From: Arthonia radiata | Lineage: Eukaryota; Ascomycota; Arthoniomycetes; Arthoniales; Arthoniaceae | Length of the DNA: 64,000 bases | NCBI GenBank assembly: GCA_002989075.1 | Contig: PSQN01000007.1 | Coordinates: 1,008,558 to 1,072,557, forward strand | Reading direction: 5' to 3' | In this document: piece after piece, positions 33,057 through 44,698 of the stretch | How positions within the stretch are numbered: position 1 is the stretch's first letter | Layout: every line of letters starts with the position of its first letter | Notes under the pieces: generated by a model | Told to the model about the DNA's origin: nothing | The model's database searches: none | The model's input: the letters and a program-made list of their open reading frames with translations, nothing else | Program-made: the position numbers and the translations under genes

Positions 33057-34901
33057 ATGACCACGTTACTGTTGACCATACTTTTGTCTTGCCTTTTCGT
33101 TACTCACACCTTTGCATCTGCGGAAAATGCCACTTCAACAAGTACGTCCGCTCCTAGTCAGGCTCCCGCAACATCAGGCGCACGGCAAGGCTATACCCAG
33201 TCGCCACAGAGTCGGGGCACACTGGACATCATCTGGAACTGTCTTGTGACATTGACTCTGGCGTCGTGGTCTTCGCTGTGCCTCAACGTGCCTCGACCAG
33301 GGGCCTCGAAATGGAATGTTTTGCTTGTCAAGACTCTGCTCACCGGCCTCTGTGTGATGGGCCCGGAGTTCATATGTCTTATTGCTGTGGGCCAACTCAT
33401 GGAAGCGAGGAGAACTTGCCGGATGTTCCATGATCTGGGATATACCAGCGGCAGAAACGCCTGGAAGATGACGCAAAGCTTTTACGCCGAAATGGGGGGT
33501 AAGTACGACAGCGTCGACACCTTTCCTTCTGTAGCCTTGGAGGCGACCCTCAGCATTCGAACGGCCGGCAACGGCTCGCAGATGCAAGTTCGAGATCAAG
33601 AGTTGCTAGCCTGACTGCTACATCACTGGCCTTGATTGCAAGATCTGCGCACTAGTACAGCAGCAGGCGCACGTGGTCTTTATTGCCATAAAATACAGCG
33701 CCTAGCAAGCAACGAGCTGGCGTTGCCCCCGAATAGCTGGTCTAGAATTTGAGGATGCTGGTGTGACTGCTCTTCAGTATGACTTGTGCTGACTTTCGGT
33801 CTCTAGGATTTGTGGTAATACCTGCAGGCAGTCAAGCACCTTTTCCAGTAGATGGCCGGCAACTGCACTATCTTGTGAAAAACAAGTATGTCGACTATCC
33901 CGAGACCAGCGCAGAAGATATTCAGGATAGGAACAAGAGCGATGGACTGTTGCGGCTGATTGCGTTGGGTCAAGCCTCATGGTTCGTAGCAAACCTAATT
34001 TCTCGACCGATACAAGGACTCGCAAGTAAGCAACGTCGTCGCTCGCGTCTACATTAGCGAAATGCTGACTCGGTTAGTCACCTCGCTAGAGCTCACAACG
34101 GCAGCCTTCATATTCTTTGGCGCCCTGACCTCTTGCATCTGGTTTAAGAAGCCAGCTGACGTAACGACTCGCATTACCGTTCATAAGTCACTGGACATCG
34201 AAAGAATTCTGTTGGACGCAGACCAACCCACAGACGGGTCTTGCAGCCGCACACCGCTCGACTTCGTCTGGGATAAGGATTGGAGCTTCTCAATCGCGTG
34301 GAACCACGGACTTGCCATTCTCGAACGCGTTGGTTTCGGCGCGGGTTACGATGGGCCCTTCGTCAATCACTTCCGTAACAGCATCATTTCACCGGTTAAC
34401 GGAACTGCCTTCATCTTACTCGCTCTACTCACAGAGGTATATTTTGGCATTCTTACGCTGGGATGGAATCACCCTTTCCCAACATCCATCGAGCAGCTGC
34501 TCTACCGCATATCATGCATTGTATGTTTGGCCAGCACGCCACTCTTTACAATCGCTCTCGACTTCGGCTTCAAATGGTGGCCTTACCTGCAAGAGCGGCT
34601 CTCGAAACATGGTGCCTCGCACAAGACCGGCGCTCGGGCGGCGAAACCAAGATCCAAACGGATGAAAGGCGTCCGTGGAGCGTTGCACCAGGTCGCCGAG
34701 AAGATCCGAAACAACGATACGCATCAGAATAAGAAGGTGAAAGCACCGCTGAAGAGTATCTTGGCAATCTGGGCGATTGGACTCTGCTATGTTCCTGCAC
34801 GTGCTTATATTATCCTTGAAGATTTTGTGGAGCTGAGGTCGCTTGAGGCATCTGCCTATGTAACGGTGGATTGGTCTTGGGTGCTGCCTCATTTTACTTG
34901 A
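33057..34901 (+). CDS. Fungal multi-pass membrane protein, unknown function
   Basis: Predicted 494-aa protein from three exons: 33057..33498, 33807..34025 and 34078..34901. The N terminus (MTTLLLTILLSCLFVTHTFA) is a signal peptide, followed by a Ser/Thr-rich linker. About five to six hydrophobic helices follow: TLDIIWNCLVTLTLASWSSL, LLVKTLLTGLCVMGPEFICL, ELTTAAFIFFGALTSCIW, GTAFILLALLTEVYFGIL and two more. The segment from GGFVVIPAG through LHYLVKNKYVDYP, QASWFVANLISRPIQGL and WFKKPADV matches a large family of uncharacterised fungal membrane proteins known to me only by pattern. Intron 1 is unusually long (308 nt). I placed its acceptor at CTCTAG (33806) because that restores the conserved GGF; an acceptor at 33777 would run into a stop. 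Confidence 0.8.
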
Positions 34902-35625
34902 TGATGATAACGTGAACGGATGATACGAGTCTTGTTGATCTTCGCTTTTGGGACGGTTCTGCAATTATTGAGAGAAACGATTTTCCGGTGAGCTACGTCG
35001 ATGAGGTCACATGTGAGAAAAGCGTATGCCGTGAGCAATCATGCTCAGAGAAATACTTGTCGCCAATTTGATAAACACTACGGTCTACTTTCAGTGTGTT
35101 CACCGTCCTCCGTAAAAATCTTGATGAATGACTGCAAATTCTCAGGCTAGCCTCTTCTGGAATGGCCATATTGAGCATGCTAGAGTACCTACGGGCTCTC
35201 TTTGCTGCGTGGGCATTGCCAGTTTTCTCTACGACTGGAACAACTGCATTGCGTTCGGCAGTCGTTGCGCCAGGACACATTGACAGTTATGCGTCGTTGG
35301 CTGTACTCCACCATCGACGGCGACCGCGCCTGCCCTGGGCTGGATCCCCGACATCCGTAGCCTCGATCAACACATGAAGACAATGCTAATGTAGCCCTGC
35401 TGCCGCATCTTTATTGCGATCAATACAGCTCGACCGCTGCAAGCTCGCATTGCAAGCTAATTGGAAGAAGTCATTCGAGCATGTATGGATTGAGTCGATG
35501 AGCCACTTCTATCGAAGAGTGGAAGGGAGCATTCCTCACCATACTAGGGACGCCTGCCCATAGCCCTATCGTCCCTCAAGAACCCTGTCACGCCCCAAGA
35601 AAGAAATAGACAGCACTCGTCGAGC
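34902..35625. other. Intergenic region
   Basis: 3' flank of the membrane protein gene and promoter of the next gene. The frames near 34993-35383 have no support. Confidence 0.5.
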
Positions 35626-36870
35626 ATGAACCAAGCAACACCGCCAGACTCCCCAACTCATCGAGTTCTTCGCGCGATCCCTAGCTATCCGTTCATTCTC
35701 GACGTGCCTTCCGAGCGACCGTACCCCAACCGTCCTGATCAAGTCGCCTACGAATACGCCCGCATGGCCGGTGCAACATTCCGCACCCGCGACGACGAAA
35801 GCAACGAGCTTCACCTGCAACACATGTCCTTCCTGAAACGCGACGTGAACGGCACGCTCCTCACCCAACAGCCGCTCACCCAAGAAGCCCATCACCAAAC
35901 CGCGGAACCTCCCACCAAACGCCTCAAGCTCGACCACGACACACGCCCAGCCACCCCAAGCACGCCGACGAGAAAGAAGCTCACACTCCAAGACTACAAG
36001 AACAAAAGCGCTGCACGCTCGACGCCCCTCGCCGCCTCTACACCCCCGCCCTCACAACCTGCAACGGCCTCACCACCGCGCTCACATCCTGTCCCAGAGC
36101 ATTCGCCAGAGCCTGCTCTTCCATCGCCTCGCACCCGCTTAAAAGCGCTGTCGCCCACTCACCTCCTCCGCTCCGCCGCTGCCTCCATGGCCTCGCTGGA
36201 CAACTGGCCCATCCCGCTTCCCCGCGCCTCCCAAGCCCCGAAGCCCACTCCAAACCCTCCGAAACCGCGCAAAGCGCTCTCCGACCGTCTACAAGACACG
36301 GGCAAAACGCTGAAGAGATCGTATGAGGACCTGAACAAGACGCTCGAGTCTGAGACAGATCCCGCAGGGCGCGCACAGCTCGAGAAACGCTCGCTTGCTA
36401 CAGCAGTAGAGAGCGTGATATGCTTCATGCGATCGTTTTCAGAGCGTGAGAAGAGCGGCGAGGCGGCAAAGAGGCTCTGGTCTACGCTGTACCCGATGTT
36501 GAATCTTGTCGCACATCGAGCGAGGAAAGAGGAGGACGTGGCGGGTGTCGTTGCGCTGCTAGACGGGGCGGTAAGTCAGAGGGCGTTGATGGCGATGGGA
36601 AGCGTCAAGTGGGAGGACATGAGAGACGAAAAGGCGCGAAAGGAGGGTTGGGAGGGCGTGCAGAAGGCAGTGGCTCGAGCGGCGAAGGCGCAACAAAGAA
36701 CCCTGAGCTGGACAAAGTTGAAGATGCATCACGAGGTGAGCAGGGACGTGGCAGATTTGAAAGTAGGTGGTCTCGGAAATATCGAGTGCGTGTGCAGGGT
36801 TGCGGTGAACGTGCTGGAGGGGTGGGCTGAGAATGAGAAGGTGGAGTGGAAGAGGATGTGCAGGGAATGA
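35626..36870 (+). CDS. Unknown protein with LTLQDYKNK motif
   Basis: Predicted 414-aa single-exon protein, not recognised. Residues 1-90 are moderately ordered (HRVLRAIPSYPFILDVPSER). A basic, proline-rich middle follows, with a nuclear-localisation-like KRLKLDHD and the short motif RKKLTLQDYKNK at about 117-128, which occurs in some fungal nuclear proteins. The last 170 residues are helical and charged (SLATAVESVICFMRSFSERE, then the GLGNIECVCRVAVNVLEGW end). No catalytic site is visible. A nuclear scaffold or regulatory role is a guess. The start is the first ATG, shortly downstream of a pyrimidine-poor region. Confidence 0.75.
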   Translation: MNQATPPDSPTHRVLRAIPSYPFILDVPSERPYPNRPDQVAYEYARMAGATFRTRDDESNELHLQHMSFLKRDVNGTLLTQQPLTQEAHHQTAEPPTKRLKLDHDTRPATPSTPTRKKLTLQDYKNKSAARSTPLAASTPPPSQPATASPPRSHPVPEHSPEPALPSPRTRLKALSPTHLLRSAAASMASLDNWPIPLPRASQAPKPTPNPPKPRKALSDRLQDTGKTLKRSYEDLNKTLESETDPAGRAQLEKRSLATAVESVICFMRSFSEREKSGEAAKRLWSTLYPMLNLVAHRARKEEDVAGVVALLDGAVSQRALMAMGSVKWEDMRDEKARKEGWEGVQKAVARAAKAQQRTLSWTKLKMHHEVSRDVADLKVGGLGNIECVCRVAVNVLEGWAENEKVEWKRMCRE

Positions 36871-37436
36871 GATGGGTGGGATGACTTTGGTATTGGCATT
36901 GGAACGGTGCATGGTACTTTGGCTTGGATACATTTTTGACTGGCGCACAAGCCTTCAACAGAGGATTAGTGGCGAATAAGGAGTTGGCTGGGATAGACGA
37001 TGTCATGAGAATCATGGCTATGACACTTAATGATATTGATTACAGGCGAAACGTACTTCCAGAGGCTGAGCTCGTTGTTATCAAGGAGCCTTGTGCACTT
37101 AGACAAAGCGGCCTTGGTTGAGTGCATCCCGGCGGCGTAGACATTTTGTCCGTGTGAATGCCAATCAGTAGGACTTGTGAGCTACTGTAAGACCGTTGTG
37201 CTGCAGTCAACTAAATGTAGCCTCTGCGGATTAGTGTCTTTAGATATAAGTACGGAGGCATCGCAAACATTGTTGGGTATCGGAATCAGGGGCCCACCCT
37301 GCTCTTGCTGTTCACAGAGGAGGCTGCAAAATATGAACACGATAGACGCCCTCATTCGAGAAGTCGTTTCTCTTCTACGCAATCACAGCATCACTACAAT
37401 TCGTACACGACATGAGGATGAGCACTCGTCTCTCCA
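36871..37436. other. Convergent 3' region
   Basis: Lies between the 3' ends of the LTLQDYKNK gene (+) and the XRCC4-like gene (-). No gene seen. Confidence 0.55.
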
Positions 37437-38725
37437 TCACAACTCTTCCTCCTCAGTCTCTTCGCCGCTCTCCTCCTTCACTCGCTGCGAAGGAGCCTGC
37501 GCTTGCTCCTTCTGATCCGACTTAGGATTAAACGGCAGCGCTCTCGGCGGTGGTAGCTCATCCGCAGCCTTCTTGTTAGTTTCACGTGCCGACGAACTCT
37601 GCTGTTGCGCCTGCCGGTCTGCCATCTCCTCGTCTGTGTCTTCGGCTTCGGAGTCCTGAGGTGTCTCGAGTTGCTCGTCTCCACCGTTCATGGGCACATC
37701 TTCTTCCTTTGCGGCGGCTTCTTCGAAGGCTTCGTCAGAGTCACTTTCTTCTTTCACCGCGGGTGCTTTGCGCTTTGAGGCTCGTGTGGCGGCAGCGGCT
37801 TTAGGCTGTTTGCTCGTGCTGCGGGAGGATTTGACTTTGTTGGCTGGGTTTGTTGTTAGCATCTAAACGAGAGCCTGCAGGAGGCCAGCTATAGGGTAGC
37901 ATGCACGGGCGTGAAAGGCCCTCAGCCAATGGCTTGTGTTTCACACAGAAACCTACCAAGACTTGGGTCGATCTTCGCTCCAGCAAGCAATCGCTGTTGG
38001 TCCCGTATCTTCAGCTTCTTAGCGTTCAGCAGCTGGCGGCATTTCTCCAGCAACTCGTTTTCGTGAGCCTTTTTGGCTTCAATGAGACCGTCTAGCTGGG
38101 CTCGAAGTTTCTCCAGGTCGGCATCGCGCTTTTGCGCGTTGAATTCGAGCTCCCGGCGCAGCTTCGAGCTCTCGGTCAGCTGGGCGGCAAGGTCACCCGT
38201 CCAATCGTACAGCTGGATCTCAGCATCGGTGGATGGAAGCGTAACTGTGCACAGCTCGGGCTGCAGGAGTCAGCTGTATACTGCATTACACGAGATAGAC
38301 TGTACCTACCGTAATGCCCTCTGTCCTTCGACGCAGCGTAAGCGTGATGTTCTGCTCAGCGCTGACAGCAGCGACGGCTTCAGTGCTGAGCGCCACATCT
38401 TCTGTGCCGGCTGGTGGGTCTTGACGGAGCAGGACCCAGGAAAGAGCTGCCTCGAGCTCCTCTGTCGTGCCCTGGAAAGCTCGCGCGCGAAGTTTCTTGA
38501 GGTCGTGCCGCGAGACTTTCGAACGTGTCAGTTCTTCCACTTGGCGTAGCGTGCGATCCAGCCTTGGGTGAGCTCACTTGTCTTGGAGTACGCGTTCTCG
38601 CCTTCGGTGGCTTCGAGCACTAGCTTGAATAAGTGCGGGTCTTCCTGCGTTGTGTGGATGAGGACGAAGTCTTTTTTGCTCTTTGTGTCTTTGCGAGAGA
38701 CTCGGACAACGCTTGTTAGTGCCAT
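37437..38725 (-). CDS. XRCC4/Lif1-like DNA repair protein
   Basis: Predicted 354-aa protein, likely the partner of DNA ligase IV in non-homologous end joining. Four exons (38725..38578, 38515..38310, 38260..37957, 37843..37437) join in frame; introns have good branch sites (ACTGACAC in the first). The layout fits XRCC4: an N-terminal beta-sandwich head (FVLIHTTQEDPHLFKLVLEA; ALSWVLLRQ; QNITLTLRRRTEGIT), then a long coiled coil (about 125-215: TESSKLRRELEFNAQKRDAD and LEKLRAQLDGLIEAKKAHEN), then an acidic/basic disordered tail with KRKAPAVKEE and terminal EETEEEEL. It shares a 437-base divergent promoter with the Byr4-like gene. Assignment rests on architecture, since XRCC4 sequences diverge fast. 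Another coiled-coil protein is possible. Confidence 0.72.
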
Positions 38726-39162
38726 TACGAAATCGTAAAGTCACCTCATGAGGGCTGCGCAAGTCGACATGTAGACGAAGGAAAGAAGACGAAATTATAG
38801 ATTGCACTGCATTGAGGCCGACTTCTGCCTAGGTGACGCCCCCTCACCTTCTGCCGCCTAACGGAGGCGATTGCTGCTAGCCAATGTCCTCATGATTTGA
38901 CCTTTACGCGCGTTACTGAGCATATTTCAAGACCTCCTCAAACCTGGTCGACTAGAAAACGCGTACGCTATCTTTTTGCATATGAAGTAAGATGAGTTGT
39001 GAAATTACCTGATGAGGGCACTGACGACAGGTAAGCTAGGACCAAGCGGCGCCGTTACTTTGGATCCTGCCACGCATTAACGAAACCCACTGATGCTGTA
39101 CCGACGCGCCTTCCCCTCCTTCATTCTCCTCACTGGCAAGTCTTTGCCATAGCGACGGGGCG

Positions 39163-41555
39163 ATGGCTCCCCAAAAGCCTACGGAAAGCTGGGATGATGA
39201 CGATGACCTGGAGGGCAATATGTTCTTCGCGCCAAACCGTTCTGTTGTCAAGACTTCTATTTCGTCTCGTCACTCCATCCAGTCGGACTCCGACTTCGGT
39301 GACAAGGACTGGCAGCTCCCACTGAACCTCAACGACCAAAGTTCTACCTCTCAAGCTATATCAACCGCAAAGCAAGCTGGCATCCCTCTACCACACAACG
39401 TCCCTGCATCCGCGCTCTTGGGTGGTTCCATTAAGAGGCTGGGAAAGAAAAATTCGCGTCAGAACATTGATGACGACTGGGCGAACGACCTTCAAGTGCC
39501 CGACACCGGTCCGAAGAAGCTTGAGTTGAAGACACCCCAACGACCCCCCTCCCGCGCGACTGACCACGATGACTTTGAAGACTGGGCCGAAGGAAGCCTC
39601 GGTATTCGCAATGGAGGAACGCGACGTGACGTGAAAGGAAGAGGCTCTTCCTTGTCGGCGATGAGTCCCAGTATGGGTAGCTGCATGACTTTCGAGAGCG
39701 AGGAAGATGGCTTCGCTGGTCTTGAGCTTCCTACCGGCCCCGTCAATTTCCAGGAGGCCCTGAAGAAGCGAAAGGCTTCTGATGACTGTGATGTTAAGAC
39801 TACGGTCGAGTCAAAGAAGCGCGAAGTGCCCATCACACCGACTGGTCAAGCTTCGAACCAGAATGAAGACTTCTTCGCCGATATTGACTTTGGCCCTGGC
39901 GATGTGTTTGATCCGAAAAAGCGTCCAGTCAATCGTAACATCAAGCAGCAAGCCAAACCCACAAATACCTCAAGTCCGCTCAACAGACCTCAAGCGACCC
40001 TTACATTCTCTGAACGAGCTGCTCAGACGCGCCTTCCGCGACCGGTTTCTGGCTCCAAGCCTTCTACAACGTCTCGCCTTGAGCCAGTGTTTGAATCGGG
40101 TGCCACCAATGTCGCGAGGCCTCGAAATTCAGAGAACTTACGTTCTAAACGGTCGGCGCCCGCATTGCGACCGGCGCGATCTCAGTTAACGAAACAGCCT
40201 TCCGTACCAGCACTGCCAAATCCGTCACTTCACGCACAACCGAACTACGCAAAGCCGACACGCGCCCAACCACATGCTAGATTTGGTTCTGATCCCGATC
40301 GAAGCGCTTCCCCACTTTCACGACATACAATTCGTCCACTGTCACAAGGTCAAGATACACCCACTCGTCCAAAGCGCGATGCGTCCACCTCACTTGCACG
40401 AGAAGCTGCCGCCAAACGCAATGTCACTCGGCCCGCACGTCGGCGCAACTTTGGCGACGGTACCGAGCTTGATATGTTTGATGACTTGCCAACATCGGCA
40501 ACAAAAGAGAAACAGTACACGAAGCCGCCTACTGCGCGTCAAGCCGGCGGCTCGTTGCGCTCTACCAAAAGCACGAGAACTTTGGTCCCAGCTCGTGACA
40601 AAGCGCAAACACCGATGCCAGCTCCTCCACAAACACCTCGAAGTCCCACCAAGATTGCTGAAAGCTTGCCACGCTTCGCTCGCGACACAGCTGCTAGTCG
40701 CATCGCTCGCGAGCAGACCCTCAATACGGTGCCTGAGAAGAGGCCAGAAAGTGTACTGACAAACCGCACCAATTGGCAAGCTCAAGTAGCAGCACGTTCG
40801 CCTCATGGCAGTCCCACCGCTCAACGTAGCAGAAAGAACATTAAACTCATCAACCCTGGAAAAGAGAACACGCGGCATTGTGAGCATCCATGCCCTATCC
40901 TTACCTGATCTTAACATACTGACTTACCGCTCTAGTGCACGACGAGGCCGCTCGCAAAGGAATGCACTGGAATCCGCACGCACTTCGATGGGAAGGCAAC
41001 GACTCGGCTTTGCACGCCTTCTCGCCGCCGCCGCCCTCGCCACCTCGTCCGGCGTTGATTACCAACATGGTTGCCCAAGGCGGTGGAGCCGGCTCGACTG
41101 GTATCCAAGTTAACGGTGGGATGGTGTTCGACCCGCAGCGCATGTGCTGGCTCAAGATGGGTCGCAATAGGGCTCAGAGCGTTGCTAGCAACAATCAATT
41201 ACCCATGAGCCCAAGTGCAGAGGACGACGAGGTTGACCCGTTTGCCGGAATCGACGATTTAAAAGTCGACGATATGGGAGGCCGACCAAGTACCGGTGGT
41301 CGTGGCATGTCGGGTGACATCAACATGAGCCCAGATCCCAGCGCATTACTGCCCGTTCATGAGGAGTTTGATCTGGGACCCGAGTTCATCAGACGACAGC
41401 GGGAAGAAGAGGCCGCCTGGAGGCAGAAAGTGGAGCAGTGGTTCCCTGAGGGCACAGAGACCGATTGGGTGAAAGAAAGAGCGGCTGAAGGCCAGAACTG
41501 GAAGTGGGCTATCCGCTCAATTGCGCAGGAAGTCTCAATGGGCCGGCATTGGTGA
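39163..41555 (+). CDS. Byr4/Bfa1-like mitotic-exit GAP subunit
   Basis: Predicted 778-aa protein, probably the scaffold half of the two-part GAP (with Cdc16/Bub2) that holds the Spg1/Tem1 GTPase inactive at spindle pole bodies and so controls septation. Exons 39163..40879 and 40936..41555 join in phase 1. It begins with an acidic SWDDDDDLEGN, and has repeated acidic-aromatic patches (DDDWANDLQVP, DDFEDWAEG, EDFFADIDFGPGD) typical of this family, a basic disordered middle, and a conserved C terminus (GMHWNPHALRWEGND, GGMVFDPQRMCWLKM, DPFAGIDDL, WFPEGTETDW). Length matches filamentous-fungal Byr4 proteins. The gene is divergent from the XRCC4-like gene. Confidence 0.8.
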
Positions 41556-42120
41556 GCCGAAGTCGAAGCATTGGTGGTTGGGGTCATGGTGGCGGGCGGG
41601 CTGCCTGTCTGTTGCATCACGAACTGGGATGCTCGCCACGGAGCAGCAGCAGCGGGTTATTGGTACTTCTCACGATTGACGACAATCACGACTCTCGTAT
41701 GACAGTCGATCTATTGATGAGCTCGTTTGCATGGTCATTATCAACGCATTAGGATGTCTGAGGATGAGCCACGATGTAATGAGTTTCGAGACGTTGCATG
41801 TTATTTTATCTTCATTGCCGAAGCATCGTTACAGAGCTACCTGCTCCGCACATTCTATCAGAAGATCTGTAAATGAAGATGGAACTGTGCGAACCATACG
41901 AGTGAGCTTCTGGCTTCGCTTCATAAATCGGCCAACCTTCTTAGGGACGGATTGTACCTCGGCATCTCTCGACTCCGATCACTTTGTCTATTGCATCCAA
42001 GGGTCGCTGATCTGTTTTCTCTGCGACGAAACGCTGAATATGCTCATGCGTGTTATGCCTTTAGTCGAGCCTCTGCGATAGCTGATCTGACCATGTTGGC
42101 TCTATGTTACTTCTTAAACG
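41556..42120. other. Intergenic region
   Basis: 3' flank of the Byr4-like gene and promoter of the Atg37-like gene. No gene seen. Confidence 0.5.
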
Positions 42121-43601
42121 ATGTCAGACTCTGTCGGTACGCGCAACCACGCACGCGACTTGATGTTGAACAGCCATCTCACGAATATTAGACCGAGTCT
42201 TCGCACAAGCTCTTCAAACCGTGAAGCGCATACCTCGAACAGGCTCTGCCCGCCCTCCTCCGGCAGAGCGCCTCCAGCTCTATGGCTTATACAAGCAAAG
42301 CACGGGTACGTACTCCCCGCGCCTCCATCAGGGACCGGGTGGGGAAGCTGGAGCGATTCATGATCTGACACTTAGCAGAGGGTGATGTGGAGGGTGTCAT
42401 GGGCAGACCGAAGGGTCAAGGTGAAGAAGTGAAAGCGGATCAGGAGAAGTGGTATGCTTCGGCTGCAACGTCTACGTCCGTATCACAAACAACACATCTG
42501 ATCCGCTGGTAGGGATGCATGGAACAACTACAAGAGCCTCTCTCGCACAGAGGGGAAGCGGCAATGTGTGTCACTTCATTCAACATGAAACCAATCGTAC
42601 TGACACTGCCGGAAAGATATCACCACCCTCATTGAGACCATGCACAGATATGCCAGTCAAACTGCGTATGCACCTCGCGCCCTCTCAGCACACTCACATT
42701 CTAACGCACATGCAGAGACGCACGCGAACTAGTCTCAGAGCTTGAGTTCGTTTGGGACCAGATAAAGTCTAACCCACCCTCTACTTCCTCCTCTGGATCA
42801 CACCCGTACAACCAACCCGGCGCCTCTCCCACATCCGGTCGAGAAGCCCTCATATACCCCGTCATGTCCGAAGGCGGCGCCCGCAACCCGGGTCACGCAC
42901 GCCGCAAGTCCCTCCGCGCCATCGATCCGATCTCACAGCATTCGTCAGAAGATGTGGGCGAGGCAGAAGACTACAATCAAGATGACGGCCAAGAAGAGTT
43001 TGTAGATGCGCCTGATTCTCAAATCGACGATCAGAGCCCAGACAGACCGCCAGAGCCACAAAGGAAGGCAAGAGATTTTGGGAGACAGGCTGGTGCGATC
43101 ATGGCGCCAATCGCGAAATACTGGAAAGCGCAGACGAAGAAGCAAGAGAACCCCGTCGATGACAACAACGCAAAATGGCAGCGGCGTGTGGAGACTGCGC
43201 TCATAAAACTGAACGCGGAGATGGCGGCGCTGAGAGAGCAGCTGGAGATGCAGCACGAGGTCATGATGCACTCGTCATTCCTGGGTTCATTCAAGAGCAG
43301 CAAGAAGCCCCAAGGCATACTAAGGTGGCTTTTGAGCCTCGTGTGGGGTGCGTTGAAGACTGTGGTGAAGCATGTGGCCATCGATGCGGCGATCGTGGCC
43401 GCAGTGACGCTGTGGATGCACTATAATGGTGTACCTGCTGAGCGGTTGGAGCAACTCATAATCAAATGGGTGAACCAATTGCGGCAGATTGCATTCGTAA
43501 GACGGATCGAAAGGATGAGTGCAAGAGGGGATCTTAAGATCCCAAAGGTGGTGCAGCAGAGACTGCCGGCATCAATGCCTCGATTGACAATGGCTGGCTG
43601 A
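42121..43601 (+). CDS. Acyl-CoA-binding membrane protein, Atg37/ACBD5-like
   Basis: Predicted 396-aa protein with an N-terminal acyl-CoA-binding domain and a C-terminal membrane anchor, the layout of peroxisomal Atg37/ACBD5, which binds acyl-CoA and promotes pexophagy. Six exons: 42121..42136, 42192..42305, 42379..42451, 42513..42565, 42617..42665, 42716..43601, all in phase. The domain reads DRVFAQALQTVKRIPRTGSA, RPPPAERLQLYGLYKQSTEG, DVEGVMGRPKG, then WDAWNNYKSLSRTEGKRQYI. A helix (DARELVSELEFVWDQIKSN), a disordered linker, a coiled coil (AALREQLEMQHEV) and a hydrophobic segment (LRWLLSLVWGALKTVV plus AAIVAAVTLWMHY) follow. The first exon is only 16 nt. The acyl-CoA domain is scattered over five tiny exons, so automatic gene finders may miss it and start at the Met at 42864. 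Confidence 0.85.
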
Positions 43602-43716
43602 GACGCGAACATTGATTGACATGTCACCCGAACGCTCTGACACTTCGTGAGTCAAAGCTCATGCTGTTTAGTGCATCCATGCACTCTCAACAACTCGAGG
43701 AAGCAGCGGATACAGC

Positions 43717-44553
43717 ATGGGGTCGAATCTCAAGAAGCAGCTTGAAGGCCTAAGGATTGCTGGCGCGTCGCAAAAAACCATAGACTCGGTTTTCAGTCAA
43801 TGCATGGCTGGTCCTGAGGACTTTAGCGAACCTCCTCTCGGTCTGGTGCTTGCCAACATTGCGCAGACGCCGCCGCACGAATTCTACGCTCTTGTGAAAT
43901 TCACTAATTGGCTCATCTTTCGCTTCAGGATGCCAGACATACCAATTGGCCGGTATTGTGGTTCAGAGCTGTATATCATGATCAGCTTTGGCGATCTAGG
44001 ACCCGAAGAACCAGATCCCCCCATTTATCAGCCGCCAATGCCCAACTTCATCACGCCGACTATATCCCAGAGTAACAGCTCAACACCGCTACATGGGTCT
44101 TCACAAGGAACACCTTTACATCGCCAACTCCCGCTGGCGATCTATGAGCTTGGGCACGTTATAATAGAAAGAGACGCGTCCACCGAAGGGACTGATAGTA
44201 TAGACATGGGCTACATCGCTGCGACGAACCTGGCCGACAATTCAATTTGGCTATTTCGCAATCCCGAGTCACCGGATTGGATGACTTCAGAGAGGACTCT
44301 GATCGATAAGCCACCAGAATTCCCGGGTACATCGGCTCGCTTCTGGGCTGTGAAGACCAATTTGACCAGGCAGCAAATTGCTCAGCAAAGCCTCGGTGAA
44401 GAACTCTCGCTACAGATTGTAATTGAGAACGAAAGCCACGATTTCCGATGGTCAACGCGCGCGGAAGCTTTACAAGCTCTCAAAATGTGGAATTACGTCT
44501 ACAGCGCTCACGCTTCGCTTGATGCCGGTCTCCGAACTGATGAGGCCGTGTAA
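43717..44553 (+). CDS. Unknown protein, 278 aa
   Basis: Single-exon frame with a good ATG and no recognisable domain. A helical start (LKKQLEGLRIAGASQKTID) is followed by a mixed alpha/beta body (EFYALVKFTNWLIFRFRMPD; SELYIMISFGDLG), a short Pro/Ser-rich insert, and an ordered end with SIWLFRNPESPDWMTSERT. No signal peptide or membrane segment. It starts 116 bases after the Atg37-like stop on the same strand. The smooth codon use and lack of repeats support a real gene. Confidence 0.65.
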   Translation: MGSNLKKQLEGLRIAGASQKTIDSVFSQCMAGPEDFSEPPLGLVLANIAQTPPHEFYALVKFTNWLIFRFRMPDIPIGRYCGSELYIMISFGDLGPEEPDPPIYQPPMPNFITPTISQSNSSTPLHGSSQGTPLHRQLPLAIYELGHVIIERDASTEGTDSIDMGYIAATNLADNSIWLFRNPESPDWMTSERTLIDKPPEFPGTSARFWAVKTNLTRQQIAQQSLGEELSLQIVIENESHDFRWSTRAEALQALKMWNYVYSAHASLDAGLRTDEAV

Positions 44554-44698
44554 GTGCGAGCCTCAAACAAAATGTAACAACGTGCTAACTCGTGGAGCCC
44601 TATATGCGGGAAATCAGGAAACCAAAACTTCAAAGTATGTCTTGGACATTATCTAAAAATGGACGAGAAGCAAATCGGCGCAGGATGGTCAATGACTA

